A stretch of DNA of 46,622 nt from JAKFDK01 sp036676195 (GCA_036676195.1 JAKFDK010000025.1:1-46622), one strand, 5' to 3'. Counted from the first letter of the stretch, positions 33,171 to 42,369 are shown. Program-made: numbers and translations. The notes: generated by a model not told the origin, from the sequence alone.

Positions 33171-33319
33171 AGACCAGAAAACCTCCCTAAAACAATAAAG
33201 CGTGATAGAACTGCTTTTATTTATTCTTTCCGGCCGAGTCTCCTCCTTCCGAAAAATCGCGGCTAATTGAAAGTTCGACCTGCCGGAAATACACGGAACA
33301 GCGCGTGCAAACGCTCAGA

Positions 33320-33343
33320 ACCCCCGACCGAATGGCCGGGGGT
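33320..33343 (-). terminator. Hairpin after ytxC
   Basis: ACCCCCGGCC/GGTCGGGGGT stem with a 4-nt loop, 14 nt past the stop on the minus strand. It has no U-run. Confidence 0.5.
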
Positions 33344-33356
33344 GTGCAGAGCCTGT

Positions 33357-34253
33357 TCAGGCCTGCGGCTGCTCAGCGGCCACTGGGCTGCATAGGTGGC
33401 ACTCCTCGCAAAACTTGACCCGCTCACCGAACACGCCCTTGATGGTATCCAGACCCTCTTCCCAGGCCGGGGCAGCATGTCCGTGTACGATCAGGCGAGT
33501 GGGGGCCAGGGAGATCAGAGCAGAGATCAACAAATCCTCGTAGTTGACCTCACTCTCCACCATCTCAACGATGAATTCCTCCAGTACCTCGCTGCGCAGG
33601 TTGGCACCGGTACCATCCACCAATTTGAAGGCCCCGGCCGATCGAACCAGAACATGCACCTCTTCGATCCGCGGTTCTTGCACTTCCACAAAGTACCGAA
33701 GCAGGCGGATGAACTCATGGTGCTCCCGCTCCATGAGGAAATCGTCTACGGCGTGATCGACGGCATCCTCCAGTTCCTCCAGGTAATCGCGCAGCCGGAA
33801 ATGGACGAAACCTTCTACCACCAGCTCATCGCTCTGGTCCAGGTAATCACGCAGCCGGTGCAGGATCTTGCTCTTGCGGCTGACCTTGTAATGAAGCGCA
33901 TCCCGGTGCGCCTCGCCCGGTGCGGCCAGGTTAAGGCCGGCGTGTTCCATGATGCGTTCCTGCTCATCGCGGGAAAAGTAGTAGTACTGACCACGGATGA
34001 TCTTTTTCAGCAGTTCGTGCTCCCACTTTTCCACAATGAAATCGGAAAGCGCATTGGCCACGTAATGCCGGAACAGCGCGCCGGTTTCCGGGTCCGCGGG
34101 GTGAACACTGCAGCCCACGAAGGTGTAATTGCCCCGGCTTTGCAGCCCGACACTCACATCGATGCCTTCCTCATGCAGGAACCGGAATTCCTCGTCCAGG
34201 CGGGCAAGGATGTCCTGAGCTTGATGCTCTGTCCCAATGGTGACCGCTTGCAC
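33357..34253 (-). CDS. ytxC: YtxC-like sporulation protein
   Basis: 298 aa, close to the Bacillus YtxC length. Features are the YYYFSRDEQERI segment near residue 92, a central acidic helical region (LRDYLEELEDAVDHAVDDFL), and a C-terminal half with VVESE/LISALISLAPTRLIVH-like text. It ends in CEECHLC, a possible metal site. YtxC is a sporulation-linked protein of unknown activity. The start is GTG with GAGGGGTG 8 nt upstream. It lies downstream of a cwlD-like gene, in keeping with a spore-former. Confidence 0.8.
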   Translation of the reverse strand: MQAVTIGTEHQAQDILARLDEEFRFLHEEGIDVSVGLQSRGNYTFVGCSVHPADPETGALFRHYVANALSDFIVEKWEHELLKKIIRGQYYYFSRDEQERIMEHAGLNLAAPGEAHRDALHYKVSRKSKILHRLRDYLDQSDELVVEGFVHFRLRDYLEELEDAVDHAVDDFLMEREHHEFIRLLRYFVEVQEPRIEEVHVLVRSAGAFKLVDGTGANLRSEVLEEFIVEMVESEVNYEDLLISALISLAPTRLIVHGHAAPAWEEGLDTIKGVFGERVKFCEECHLCSPVAAEQPQA

Positions 34254-34327
34254 GGCTGTTTCACCCCTCGCTCAGAGTAGGTGATCCTGCCGTACTAGTA
34301 TATGAAGCACCGCGGGGGAGTATACGG

Positions 34328-35068
34328 CTATGGCAATGGCTGTCTATCGGCCTGCCACCGGGCATAATAAGATTGAATCCCCGTAGCCAGGGCCGCCGCG
34401 ATCTGCCGGCGGTGTTCCGGATCCGTCAGGCGCCGGCGATCCGCACTGTTGGTGATAAACCCCAGTTCCACGATCACCGCCGGCACGGCACAATTTTTTA
34501 ACAAGTAGAGATTGCTCCGCCCGATGGGACCTTCCCGGCGGGGGTGCAGTGGCTGCAGAGCGGTGGCCAGTTGGGTGGCCAGTTCCCGGCCGGCCTGGTT
34601 ACCCTGCTGGTGAAAGAACAGCATGCCTTCCTCACTGGCCGTCCCGGCGTTGACATGCAGGCTGACGAGCAGGGCGGCGCCACAGGCGCGCACCAGCCGG
34701 ACTCGCTCGGCCAGGTCCCGCCGGTGCCGACCCGGCCGGCTGCGATCAAAGCCACCGCCCAGGTCAACATCCTCGGTGCGAGTCAGTTGTACAGGCACCC
34801 CGCTGTCCCGCAGCCGCTGCGCTGTATGCAGGGCGACGTCCAGGGTAATCTGCTTTTCCAGGATATCCCCATGACTGGTGCCGCCGTCCACCCCCCCATG
34901 GCCGGGATCGAGCATGACCGGCGCCGGCGCGGTGGCAGCCGTTACCCCCAAAGCCCCTGTGACCATCCCCCCTGCCATGCTCAGGACCCACGCGCCGGCA
35001 AACAGGGCCAGTGCTGTCCGCCGTGTCAGCACCCACAGGTGCACGCCTCCGATTCGCCTTGCCTTCAT
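34328..35068 (-). CDS. cwlD: CwlD-like N-acetylmuramoyl-L-alanine amidase
   Basis: 246 aa. An N-terminal membrane anchor or signal (residues 17-45) precedes an Amidase_3 domain. Zinc motifs are LDPGHGGVDGGT (His57), Glu in the ILEKQ segment, and VSLHVNAG. VPAVIVELGFITNSAD carries the catalytic Glu. CwlD cleaves the stem peptide during spore cortex muramic-lactam formation; a general cell-wall amidase is the alternative. It is 75 nt upstream of ytxC and 79 nt downstream of the thermonuclease gene. Confidence 0.85.
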   Translation of the reverse strand: MKARRIGGVHLWVLTRRTALALFAGAWVLSMAGGMVTGALGVTAATAPAPVMLDPGHGGVDGGTSHGDILEKQITLDVALHTAQRLRDSGVPVQLTRTEDVDLGGGFDRSRPGRHRRDLAERVRLVRACGAALLVSLHVNAGTASEEGMLFFHQQGNQAGRELATQLATALQPLHPRREGPIGRSNLYLLKNCAVPAVIVELGFITNSADRRRLTDPEHRRQIAAALATGIQSYYARWQADRQPLP

Positions 35069-35147
35069 GGGGCCTTTCTCTCCCGGAGCAGGCTGTTTGT
35101 GTCATCACCACATGTATGCGGCAGTCGCCTGCGGTAGTCCGGGTCGT

Positions 35148-35768
35148 TTACCGCCGCCGGTCGTCCTTGTTTTCAGGCAGGCCCCATAGTCCGCGGCGCT
35201 CCGCCCGGGCCTGGCGCATCAGGTCCCGGAACCGGGTGGCATATTTGACATTTGGACTGACCGTCATGGTCTGGGCAAATCCGGCCCGGACCAGCAGCGC
35301 GTTGAAGAACACGCCGTCTTCCAGGTAAACGTAGCCGAGCAGGCGGTCGTATGGGTCGCGTTCTTCGAGATCCTGCTCCACATAGACCACCTGGCCGGAC
35401 AGCACACCCCGGGTGAAGTCACTGGCTTCCTTGCCGTATGGCTGTATTTCCCGGCGGGGATCGACGGTTTCCGGGGTGTTGACCCCGATCAGCCGCAATT
35501 TTTCCGTGCGGCCGCCGATTTCAAGTTCCACCGTGTCGCCATCTACCACCCGCAGGACCCGGGCCTTTTTGAAAGGCTGCAAATGTTGCCCTGGCACCCG
35601 CACCTCGTCCAGCAAGGCCGGCGGCAGATCAGCCAGCCCCCGGGTGGCGGTCGGGCGAGCGGCCCGGCTGCCCGGGCCGGCACAGGCGGCCGGGATACAA
35701 GCCATGCAAGCCAGCAGCAGCATGAGAACCATTGTCCCGGGCCGGATGGACCGGTGTTGCGCTGACAC
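35148..35768 (-). CDS. Secreted thermonuclease (SNase family)
   Basis: 206 aa from the GTG at 35768, placed 6 nt after GAGGAGGTG. The signal segment (MVLMLLLACMACIPAACAG) holds Cys residues that could be lipidated. The SNase domain has VVDGDTVEL (74-82), LRLIGVNTPE with the catalytic Arg92 and Glu100, and ERDPYDRLLGYVYL with the second catalytic Arg. It hydrolyses DNA and RNA outside the membrane using Ca2+. It sits 49 nt behind the amidohydrolase gene on the same strand; both are exported. Confidence 0.88.
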   Translation of the reverse strand: MSAQHRSIRPGTMVLMLLLACMACIPAACAGPGSRAARPTATRGLADLPPALLDEVRVPGQHLQPFKKARVLRVVDGDTVELEIGGRTEKLRLIGVNTPETVDPRREIQPYGKEASDFTRGVLSGQVVYVEQDLEERDPYDRLLGYVYLEDGVFFNALLVRAGFAQTMTVSPNVKYATRFRDLMRQARAERRGLWGLPENKDDRRR

Positions 35769-35817
35769 AGGGCACCTCCTCTCCAACCATCTGCTCGGGC
35801 CGGCCGGAAGCCCCGCC

Positions 35818-37449
35818 CTACAGACCGCGCCGCAGTGCCCGGCCGGCCTTGATGCCCTGGGCCGTACCGTCAGCCACGGCAACCGCTCCGTTGACCAGCA
35901 CGTGGCGGATGCCCACCGGATACTCCTGCGGGGCTGAGAAGGTGGCGCGCTCTGCCACCGTCAGGGGATCAAAGACCACCACGTCGGCGTAAGCACCGGG
36001 GCGCAGATAGCCGCGGTCCTGCAGGTGATAAAAGTCGGCCGCGGCTCCGGTCATCTTCCGAATCAGGGTCTCCAGCGGCATGGCGGCGTGCTCCCGATTC
36101 AGGCGGAGAAAGCGGGGGTAACTGCCATAAGACCGGGGATGCACCCGATTCAGGAAGGCCTGCTCGGGATCCAGGCGGGGGGCGGCCTCACCGTCGGTAT
36201 CGGTGAGGGCAAAGTCCAGCTTGAGCAGGGCCAGCATGTGCTCGGTCCGGATCAGCAGGGGCGTGGCCCTGGCCCCGGTGGCCGCGAGCCGGCGCGCCAG
36301 GTCGGCGGGCTCGGTGCCGCGCCGTTGGGCGGCCTCCGACAGCGTCAGACCGACCAGGGCCGGGTCAGCGGGGGCGAAATCGATTTCCACCCGCTCTGCT
36401 ACTCCGCCGATCCGGGCCAGGGCCTGGTCGACAGGGTTATGAGTGGCAAAATCCGGCGCCTGGTAGGGGTATACGTCAATGCTAATCCTCTGGCCGGCCT
36501 GCACGGCGGCCGTCAGTATGGCTACCACCGGTTCGAACTGGGGCCACTCCGACAGACCGACAAACTTAAAGTGCTGGATTCCCACCGGAATCCCGGCTTC
36601 CCGTCCGATCTGCAGCGCCTCGGCCACCCCGGTGGCCACATGGGTGTAATCACCGCGGACGTGGCTGACGTAAATCCCACCGGCGGCCGCCGCCACCCGG
36701 GCCAGTTCGGTGATCTCGGCTGCGGACACCTGTTTGTCCGGTTCATAATCCAGACCAGAGGACAACCCCAGGGCGCCCTGGGCCATGGCTTCCTGCAGCA
36801 GGCCCTGCATTTGCTCCATTTGCGCAGGGGTGGCCGGTCCGGCATTGTAACCCCGCACATCGGCCCAGATGGTGCCGAGTCCGGCAAACAGCGCCTGATT
36901 TACGCCAGTGCCGCGTTGCTCGATATCCGCCAGAGCCGCCGCAATCTGGTGGGGCCGCGGTGTCTGACCCCCACTGGCATAGCCGTGATGGCGCCCGTCT
37001 ACCCCACCGATCTGGGTCGTGACTCCCTGCATGACGGCCGCCAGCGTGAAGGGGTCGTCATATTCGTAGGTGTGGCTATGGACATCAATAAAGCCAGGGG
37101 CCACTGCCATCCCATCGGCGTGCAGCCGCCGGGTGGTTACAGCCTGGCGCAGGTCGCCTACCGCCACGATCCGGTCACCCCGGATGCCCACATCGGCCCG
37201 CCGGGGCGCCGCACCGGTGCCGTCGTAGACCAGCCCCCCGCTGATGACCAGATCGAAGGGTCCGGGTGCAGCCGGTGCCGGCCCGACAGCTTGGGGAGCA
37301 GCCGGCCCGGCGCCGGCTTCCGGCGGCGAAGCCGGGCCGGCCGAGCGGCGCCACAGGGCGGCGCCCCCCCACAGACCGCCGGCCACCAGGGCGGCCAGTA
37401 CCAACAACGTCAGGGAACGCCGGGTATGGGGACGGGAGCGGCGGCGCAT
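35818..37449 (-). CDS. Exported D-aminoacylase-like amidohydrolase
   Basis: 543 aa. The start ATG at 37449 is preferred because GGAGAGG lies 8 nt upstream. A basic N-terminus and one membrane segment (12-33) precede a Pro/Ala linker and the amidohydrolase barrel. Metal motif HSH is at 124-126. The C-terminal part ends in RGYLRPGAYADVVVFDP, typical of N-acyl-D-amino-acid deacylases and dihydroorotase-like enzymes. The usual GNCG metal-ligand Cys of D-aminoacylases is replaced: residues 142-152 read GVTTQIGGVDG. Substrate specificity may differ. It probably acts outside the membrane. Confidence 0.8.
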   Translation of the reverse strand: MRRRSRPHTRRSLTLLVLAALVAGGLWGGAALWRRSAGPASPPEAGAGPAAPQAVGPAPAAPGPFDLVISGGLVYDGTGAAPRRADVGIRGDRIVAVGDLRQAVTTRRLHADGMAVAPGFIDVHSHTYEYDDPFTLAAVMQGVTTQIGGVDGRHHGYASGGQTPRPHQIAAALADIEQRGTGVNQALFAGLGTIWADVRGYNAGPATPAQMEQMQGLLQEAMAQGALGLSSGLDYEPDKQVSAAEITELARVAAAAGGIYVSHVRGDYTHVATGVAEALQIGREAGIPVGIQHFKFVGLSEWPQFEPVVAILTAAVQAGQRISIDVYPYQAPDFATHNPVDQALARIGGVAERVEIDFAPADPALVGLTLSEAAQRRGTEPADLARRLAATGARATPLLIRTEHMLALLKLDFALTDTDGEAAPRLDPEQAFLNRVHPRSYGSYPRFLRLNREHAAMPLETLIRKMTGAAADFYHLQDRGYLRPGAYADVVVFDPLTVAERATFSAPQEYPVGIRHVLVNGAVAVADGTAQGIKAGRALRRGL

Positions 37450-37593
37450 GCCATCCATCCTCTCCGTGTTGGATACCTGACTACTTTTGCAACATGCAGC
37501 GGGCAAAACCCTGCCCAACCACCGGACAAAAACAAGCAGGCCCCACCGCATCCCCGGCCGGGCCCGTTGCCATCAGGCTATTCAGTTCATGGC

Positions 37594-37616
37594 CGCTCCC
37601 TCGGGAGCGACTATTT
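37594..37616 (+). terminator. Hairpin with T-run in the 37.5-37.7 kb gap
   Basis: CGCTCCC/GGGAGCG perfect arms, then ACTATTTTT. It lies between divergent genes, so it would only stop read-through or shape a leader. Confidence 0.4.
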
Positions 37617-37664
37617 TTGTGTTCCCAGCCGAATCTATCTTACAAATGAGTGCACATAGGCATA

Positions 37665-37685
37665 AATGTAACGTATTATTACATT
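37665..37685. promoter_or_regulatory. Inverted repeat upstream of the chemoreceptor-like gene
   Basis: AATGTAA-7 nt-TTACATT, perfect 7-bp arms, about 50 nt before the ATG at 37736 and in an AT-rich patch. It is a candidate operator overlapping the promoter. Confidence 0.4.
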
Positions 37686-37735
37686 AATGTTCCATAGTAG
37701 GGCTCAGAGTGGCAGTGGCAGGAGGAGCAGAAATC

Positions 37736-38983
37736 ATGATGTGGATTATTCTGGTAGCTGCGGCCCTGATTGCGGGTAGCTGTATCGTTTACGCGGCGGT
37801 GATGCGTCGCGCCCTGATGAGGTGCCGCCAGGAATTGGAGGCAACTGGTCTACAAACAGGTTCCGGCCAACTCTGGGCAGCGATGCGTGACCTGATCAAG
37901 CGGGAACAGGACTTGCGCCAGGCTCAGGACGCCCTCCGGAACGGAGTCAAGCAGCGCGTCGATACCCTGCTGGGCGCGCTCGAGGGTCACATTGCCCTGA
38001 CTTCGGATATTGCCAACGTACTGGATCAGGGCAGCCAGTTTGCCGTGGCACAGGCCAGGGACCTGACCCAGGCTCATAAGAACACAGTCGAGGTGGCGCG
38101 GGCGGTGGCACAGATTTCCAGCGGGGCCGAAGAACAGGCCGGACTGGCTGTGAAGCTGGCCCAGGAGGGCGCCCGTATGCGGGGAGTGGTGGCAGAACTG
38201 GATCACGACCTCTCCGGGCTCCTGGATGCCGCTACCGCCGCCGTGGCCGGCGCCGGTCGAAACACGACCATTGTGCAGGAGACCCTGACCGGTCTCCGCT
38301 CCTTGCATGATGAGGTAACAGCGGCTGCCACCGTCATGGGCCAACTGGACGGCCGTGCCCAGGAAGCAGCCAAAATTACCACCGCCGTTCGCACCATTGC
38401 GGATCATACGCGGCTGCTCGCCCTGAACGCCTCCATTGAGGCCGCCCGGGCCGGGGAACACGGCCGTGGCTTCGCCGTGGTGGCCGCCAACGTCGGACAG
38501 TTGGCCGAGCGGGCGGCCCAGGCTGCAGATCAGATTCAGCAGCTCATTTCCATGATCCAGGCTGACGTTGTCCAGGCCACGGCCCAGGTGGGCCGGGGAC
38601 AGGCCACCGCCGGCACCGAGATGAGCCGGTCCCAGGCCGTGGAAGCTGCCCTGCAGCAAACCGCCGCCTTTGCCGCCAATAATGAATCCTTTGCCCGTAA
38701 GGCCCGGGAACGCATCCAGGGTCTGGCCGACGTAGCCACCGGGGTACAGGAGGCGGTGAGTCAGGTGGCGGCCATTGCGGAGGAGAACAGTGCCGCCACC
38801 GAGGAAGTGGCCGAGATGGCCGGGCAGGTAACGGACGGTCTGACCGGCCTGTCTGAGCATGGCACTTCATATACCACCATCGCCGCGCAGACGGCGAAAA
38901 AGTCCCGCACTGCGGATGAGGAACACCTGCTGGTGGTGCAGTTGCTCCGGGATATCAATACCTTTGCTCGCTCCGGGGAATAG
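37736..38983 (+). CDS. Chemoreceptor-like signalling protein (MCP signal domain)
   Basis: 415 aa. One N-terminal membrane segment (residues 2-22) is followed directly by a long cytoplasmic coiled coil. The MCP hairpin tip region includes IADHTRLLALNASIEAARAG, then EHGRGFAVVA and LAERA. AIAEENSAATEEV lies on the returning helix. No periplasmic sensor and no clear HAMP domain are seen, so input would come from the membrane, the cytoplasm or a partner. It should signal through CheA/CheW-like proteins. GGAGGAG precedes the paired ATG codons (37736, 37739). Its 3' end meets fabF head-on. Confidence 0.85.
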   Translation: MMWIILVAAALIAGSCIVYAAVMRRALMRCRQELEATGLQTGSGQLWAAMRDLIKREQDLRQAQDALRNGVKQRVDTLLGALEGHIALTSDIANVLDQGSQFAVAQARDLTQAHKNTVEVARAVAQISSGAEEQAGLAVKLAQEGARMRGVVAELDHDLSGLLDAATAAVAGAGRNTTIVQETLTGLRSLHDEVTAAATVMGQLDGRAQEAAKITTAVRTIADHTRLLALNASIEAARAGEHGRGFAVVAANVGQLAERAAQAADQIQQLISMIQADVVQATAQVGRGQATAGTEMSRSQAVEAALQQTAAFAANNESFARKARERIQGLADVATGVQEAVSQVAAIAEENSAATEEVAEMAGQVTDGLTGLSEHGTSYTTIAAQTAKKSRTADEEHLLVVQLLRDINTFARSGE

Positions 38984-38988
38984 GCCGC

Positions 38989-40230
38989 CTACGCCACGTA
39001 GCGCCCCAAGACCAGGCTGATATTGGTGCCGCCAAAGCCGAAGCTGTTGGACAGGGCTGCTTCCACCTGCACCGGGCGGGCGGCCCCCGGCACGTAGTCC
39101 AGGTCGCAGGCCGGGTCGGGTTCCCGATAGTTCATGGTGGGCGGCAGAATGCCGTGGTGCAGGGCCAGGGCCGTGTAGGCCGTTTCCACGGCAGCCGCCG
39201 CTCCAAGCAGGTGACCGGTCATGGACTTGGTTGAACTCACGGCCAGCCGGTAGGCATGGTCACCAAACACCCGCTTGATGGCAGTGGTCTCCAGGGCATC
39301 GCCCAGTCCAGTGGAGGTGGCGTGGGCGTTAATGTAGCCGACCTGACCGGCGTCCAGTCCGGCGCTGCGCAGGGCCGCCCGCATGGCCCGCACAGCCCCG
39401 TCGCCTTCGGGCGCCGGGGCTGTGACATGGTAGGCGTCCCCGGACATGCCGGCCCCGAGCACTTCGGCGTAAATGTGCGCACCGCGGGCCAGCGCGTGCT
39501 CCAGATCCTCCAGGATCAGGGTAGTGCCGCCCTCGGCCATCACAAACCCATCACGGGTGGCATCAAACGGACGGGAGGCCGTAGCGGGTTCGTCGTTGCG
39601 GGTGGACAGCGCTTTGGCATTGGCAAAACCGGCCATCGCCAGTTCAAGAATGGTGGCTTCGGCGCCACCGGTGACCATGACATCGGCCTCACCGCGCCGG
39701 ATGATATGAAAACCGTCGGCGATCGCATGTCCCGATGAGGAACAGGCCGATACGGTGGCATAGTTGGGTCCCTTCAAGCCCCAGCGGATGGAAATCAGCC
39801 CTGGTGCCATGTTGATGATGGCCCCGGGAATAAAGAAGGGCGAGACCCGGCCCGGTCCCTTTTCCACCCGGGCAGCCTCGTTCTCCAGGATGGTCCCCAG
39901 ACCGCCGATGCCGCTGGCGTAGACTACCCCCACCCGCTCCCGGTCCACGGCCTCCAGATTGAGTCCGGAATCAGACAGGGCTTCGGCGGTGGTCGCCAGG
40001 GCGTAATGGGTGTAGGTATCGTACCGGCGCACTTCTTTAGCGTCCAGGACGGCCCGGAGGTCAAAGTTGCGCACCTCGCCGGCAAAGCGGCAGGGCAGGC
40101 GGGAGGCATCAAACCGGGTAATGGGCCCGATCCCGGTGCGACCGGCCACAACGGCGTCCCAGTTGTCGGCCCGGGAATTGCCCAGGGGCGTTACCATCCC
40201 AATACCGGTAATTACAACGCGGCGATGCAC
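38989..40230 (-). CDS. fabF: 3-oxoacyl-ACP synthase II (KAS II)
   Basis: 413 aa, standard length. The catalytic triad is Cys163 (in VSACSSSGHAI), His in INAHATSTGLGD and His in SMTGHLLGAAAA. It elongates acyl-ACP with malonyl-ACP in fatty acid synthesis, or serves a related thiolase-fold pathway. The GTG at 40230 lies 8 nt after GAGGAG and gives MHRRVVITGIG, the usual FabF start. It follows the TetR gene by 5 nt, so the two are co-transcribed. No other fab gene is nearby, so it is a stand-alone copy under its own regulator. Confidence 0.92.
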   Translation of the reverse strand: MHRRVVITGIGMVTPLGNSRADNWDAVVAGRTGIGPITRFDASRLPCRFAGEVRNFDLRAVLDAKEVRRYDTYTHYALATTAEALSDSGLNLEAVDRERVGVVYASGIGGLGTILENEAARVEKGPGRVSPFFIPGAIINMAPGLISIRWGLKGPNYATVSACSSSGHAIADGFHIIRRGEADVMVTGGAEATILELAMAGFANAKALSTRNDEPATASRPFDATRDGFVMAEGGTTLILEDLEHALARGAHIYAEVLGAGMSGDAYHVTAPAPEGDGAVRAMRAALRSAGLDAGQVGYINAHATSTGLGDALETTAIKRVFGDHAYRLAVSSTKSMTGHLLGAAAAVETAYTALALHHGILPPTMNYREPDPACDLDYVPGAARPVQVEAALSNSFGFGGTNISLVLGRYVA

Positions 40231-40235
40231 GGAAG

Positions 40236-40862
40236 TCACTCCTCTGGTGTCGGTTGCGTAAGCAGGTAGCTGCGCAGCATGCCTAACACGATTTGCCGCA
40301 TGAGGCGGATATCGACCCCCGGCGTCTGGGTCACCCAATACAGGGTAACGGCATCTGCCGTGCAGAGCAGAACGGCGGCCAGCCCCTCCGGATTCGTGTC
40401 GGTGCGAAACCGGCCCTGGCTCTGCCCAGCCCGGATGGTTTCGCCCAGGTACTCCACCAGACCGGCAAAGCGCCGGTGCAATCCCTGACGCACCTGGCCG
40501 TCCTGCAGGGCTTCAGCCCAGGCCGCCAGCAGCAGCCGGGCCGTTTCCGGGTGTTTGACCCGCAGGGCGCTGACAAAGAGGTCGACGCAACGCACCATGC
40601 GCTCCCAGGGATCAGGGACCTCGGCGGTCAGTCGGGCAAACAGTTCCGGTGTGCGACCCAGCCGCTGCTCCACCAGAGTGAGCATGATCTCCCCTTTGGT
40701 GGAGAAATAGCGGTAGATCGCCCCGACACTGAGGCCGCTGCGGGCGGCAATATCGTCGATGGTGGTGAGCTGGTATCCTTTCCCGATGAATACGGCCAGG
40801 GCGGCATCCAGAATGGTCTGACGCCGCCGCTCTTTGTATTCGGCCGACACTCGGGGACACAT
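40236..40862 (-). CDS. TetR-family regulator
   Basis: 208 aa. The N-terminal HTH reads TILDAALAVFIGKGYQLTTI, DDIAARSGLSVGAIYRYFSTKGEI, which is textbook TetR. The C-terminal helices form a ligand pocket, like fatty-acid or acyl-CoA responsive members. The ATG at 40862 follows GGGGGGAG. It is the first gene of the tetR-fabF pair, with palindromes just upstream, so it probably represses its own operon and responds to an acyl ligand (inference). Confidence 0.88.
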   Translation of the reverse strand: MCPRVSAEYKERRRQTILDAALAVFIGKGYQLTTIDDIAARSGLSVGAIYRYFSTKGEIMLTLVEQRLGRTPELFARLTAEVPDPWERMVRCVDLFVSALRVKHPETARLLLAAWAEALQDGQVRQGLHRRFAGLVEYLGETIRAGQSQGRFRTDTNPEGLAAVLLCTADAVTLYWVTQTPGVDIRLMRQIVLGMLRSYLLTQPTPEE

Positions 40863-40889
40863 GGTTCTCCCCCCTCTGAGCACGCATAA

Positions 40890-40925
40890 AAAATGAACGC
40901 TCACTCGCTATTAAGCATAGCGAAT
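40890..40925. promoter_or_regulatory. Candidate TetR operator, two adjacent inverted repeats
   Basis: TGAACGCTCA (40894-40903) is a near-palindrome of the TGARCGYTCA kind seen at TetR-family sites. It touches a perfect TCGCTAT-5 nt-ATAGCGA repeat (40905-40923). Both lie 28-61 nt upstream of the tetR start, where the promoter should be. Confidence 0.55.
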
Positions 40926-40950
40926 GGCGTTGCTGTATGCAAGGACAAGT

Positions 40951-42288
40951 CTAGCTGCCGACCTGGTGAGGGGTCGGCGGGCCGGGGGCAGTCGGGCCAC
41001 GCCGAATCACCCGGGGTGAGGGGGCGTACACATCCGTACTCAGCAGTTCACGGCTCACCGGCTCGCCCTGGTGCAGCACAGTCCGCCAGGCTTCAGACCG
41101 GAATCCGGCGTGACCGGGCAACTGTTCAATTTCCGTGCCGGGCGGCAGGGTTGGATCTGTGATCACCCGCAGGGGCACCCCGATGTCTCCCACGACCTTG
41201 GACTCTACCCTGATTTCCAAGCCCCGGGGGGCGTCGCCCCAGATTTCGACCGTAACCGCCCCGCCGCCCGCCTGCACCTGGAACAGAACCCCGGTGGCCA
41301 GGGTGTTGCGCAGCTTCAGGTCGGCCAGCCCTGGGCTGATGGCTGCGTCCTGAGATGGCTCGGCGTAGGCCACCGCCAGCTCGTGCGGGTGGCGCTCCGC
41401 CACCGTCAGCCCGGCCCGCAGGGCAGCGCCGTATACGGTTGTGGCTGTCTGGCAGATCCCTCCGCCCACACCAGGCACCAGTTCGCCCCCCAGGATCACA
41501 TAAGCCTCGCGCCACCCCGTATCGGCACTGACCGGCCCGACGGACGCGTTATAGCTGAACAGTTCGCCCGGCCGCAGGAGCAGCCCGTTCAGGGCACGGG
41601 CGGCCCGTTCCACGTTCTCGCCGCGGGGAATCTCCGGGTCATAGCGGGTTGTGAAGCTGGCAATGCGGCGCCGGATCCCCAGGGCCAGCAACTGGCGTGC
41701 CGTGGGCGTAGCCGTGACGGTCTGCACAGGCAGGGGCAGGCGCAGGGGCGGCGGCAGACCGGCGGCGGGGTCCCACACCGTCCGCACCGCCGGCTCCTGC
41801 AAGGCTGCCCGGAGCATGTGCCCGCCCATGGCCGCATTCAGCCGGCGGCCCGGACGGTCAGGTATAATCACCGGCTCCCCGGCCAGGACGGCGATCCGAG
41901 CTGGCTCAGCTTCTGCCCGAATGGCCGCGCCGGCCTCCCGCAGGGCCACTGCCAGGCGCAGCGGATCCACTGCCACTGCTCCGCTGTCTTGTAACTGCAC
42001 ACCCAACTGCGCCAGGCTATAGAACCATTCCTGCCCTTCCCATGTGAACACCACCGGGCGCCGGGGCAGTAACTGCAGCCCGGCCGCCGCACGGGCCGCC
42101 GGCACGGTCAGGTCTCCCAGTACCACTGCCGCCGACGCCGGTACCGTGCCGGATGTGGTCCCTGATATGGACAGCCGTTGCCAGATCAGGCCCGCGGCCA
42201 GCAGGGCGCCGGCCACCAGCAGCAGCCGCCACCCCCGTTTTTTTCGGCGCCGCCGCCGGGGCGCGGTGCGGTGGTTGGCCTCCCTCAC
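40951..42288 (-). CDS. VanW-family protein with C-terminal G5 domain
   Basis: 445 aa. A basic N-terminus and one membrane helix (about 20-38) anchor it. Two YoaR/peptidoglycan-binding-like units follow. The VanW domain has ARALNGLLLRPGELFSYN and VPGVGGGICQTATTVYGAAL. A G5-like stretch (EAWRTVLHQGEPVSRELLST) ends near a Pro-rich tail. VanW proteins are cell-envelope proteins of uncertain activity. The GTG at 42288 is chosen because GGAGGGAGGGG lies 6 nt before it; the GTG at 42306 falls within that site. It is upstream of tetR but separated by the operator region. Confidence 0.88.
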   Translation of the reverse strand: MREANHRTAPRRRRRKKRGWRLLLVAGALLAAGLIWQRLSISGTTSGTVPASAAVVLGDLTVPAARAAAGLQLLPRRPVVFTWEGQEWFYSLAQLGVQLQDSGAVAVDPLRLAVALREAGAAIRAEAEPARIAVLAGEPVIIPDRPGRRLNAAMGGHMLRAALQEPAVRTVWDPAAGLPPPLRLPLPVQTVTATPTARQLLALGIRRRIASFTTRYDPEIPRGENVERAARALNGLLLRPGELFSYNASVGPVSADTGWREAYVILGGELVPGVGGGICQTATTVYGAALRAGLTVAERHPHELAVAYAEPSQDAAISPGLADLKLRNTLATGVLFQVQAGGGAVTVEIWGDAPRGLEIRVESKVVGDIGVPLRVITDPTLPPGTEIEQLPGHAGFRSEAWRTVLHQGEPVSRELLSTDVYAPSPRVIRRGPTAPGPPTPHQVGS

Positions 42289-42369
42289 AGCAGCCCCTCC
42301 CTCCACCCCTACATACGGTGGCGGGGGCGATTGGGTTCGAATGAGATGTTCCTCCTCTGGTCAAAAGGC

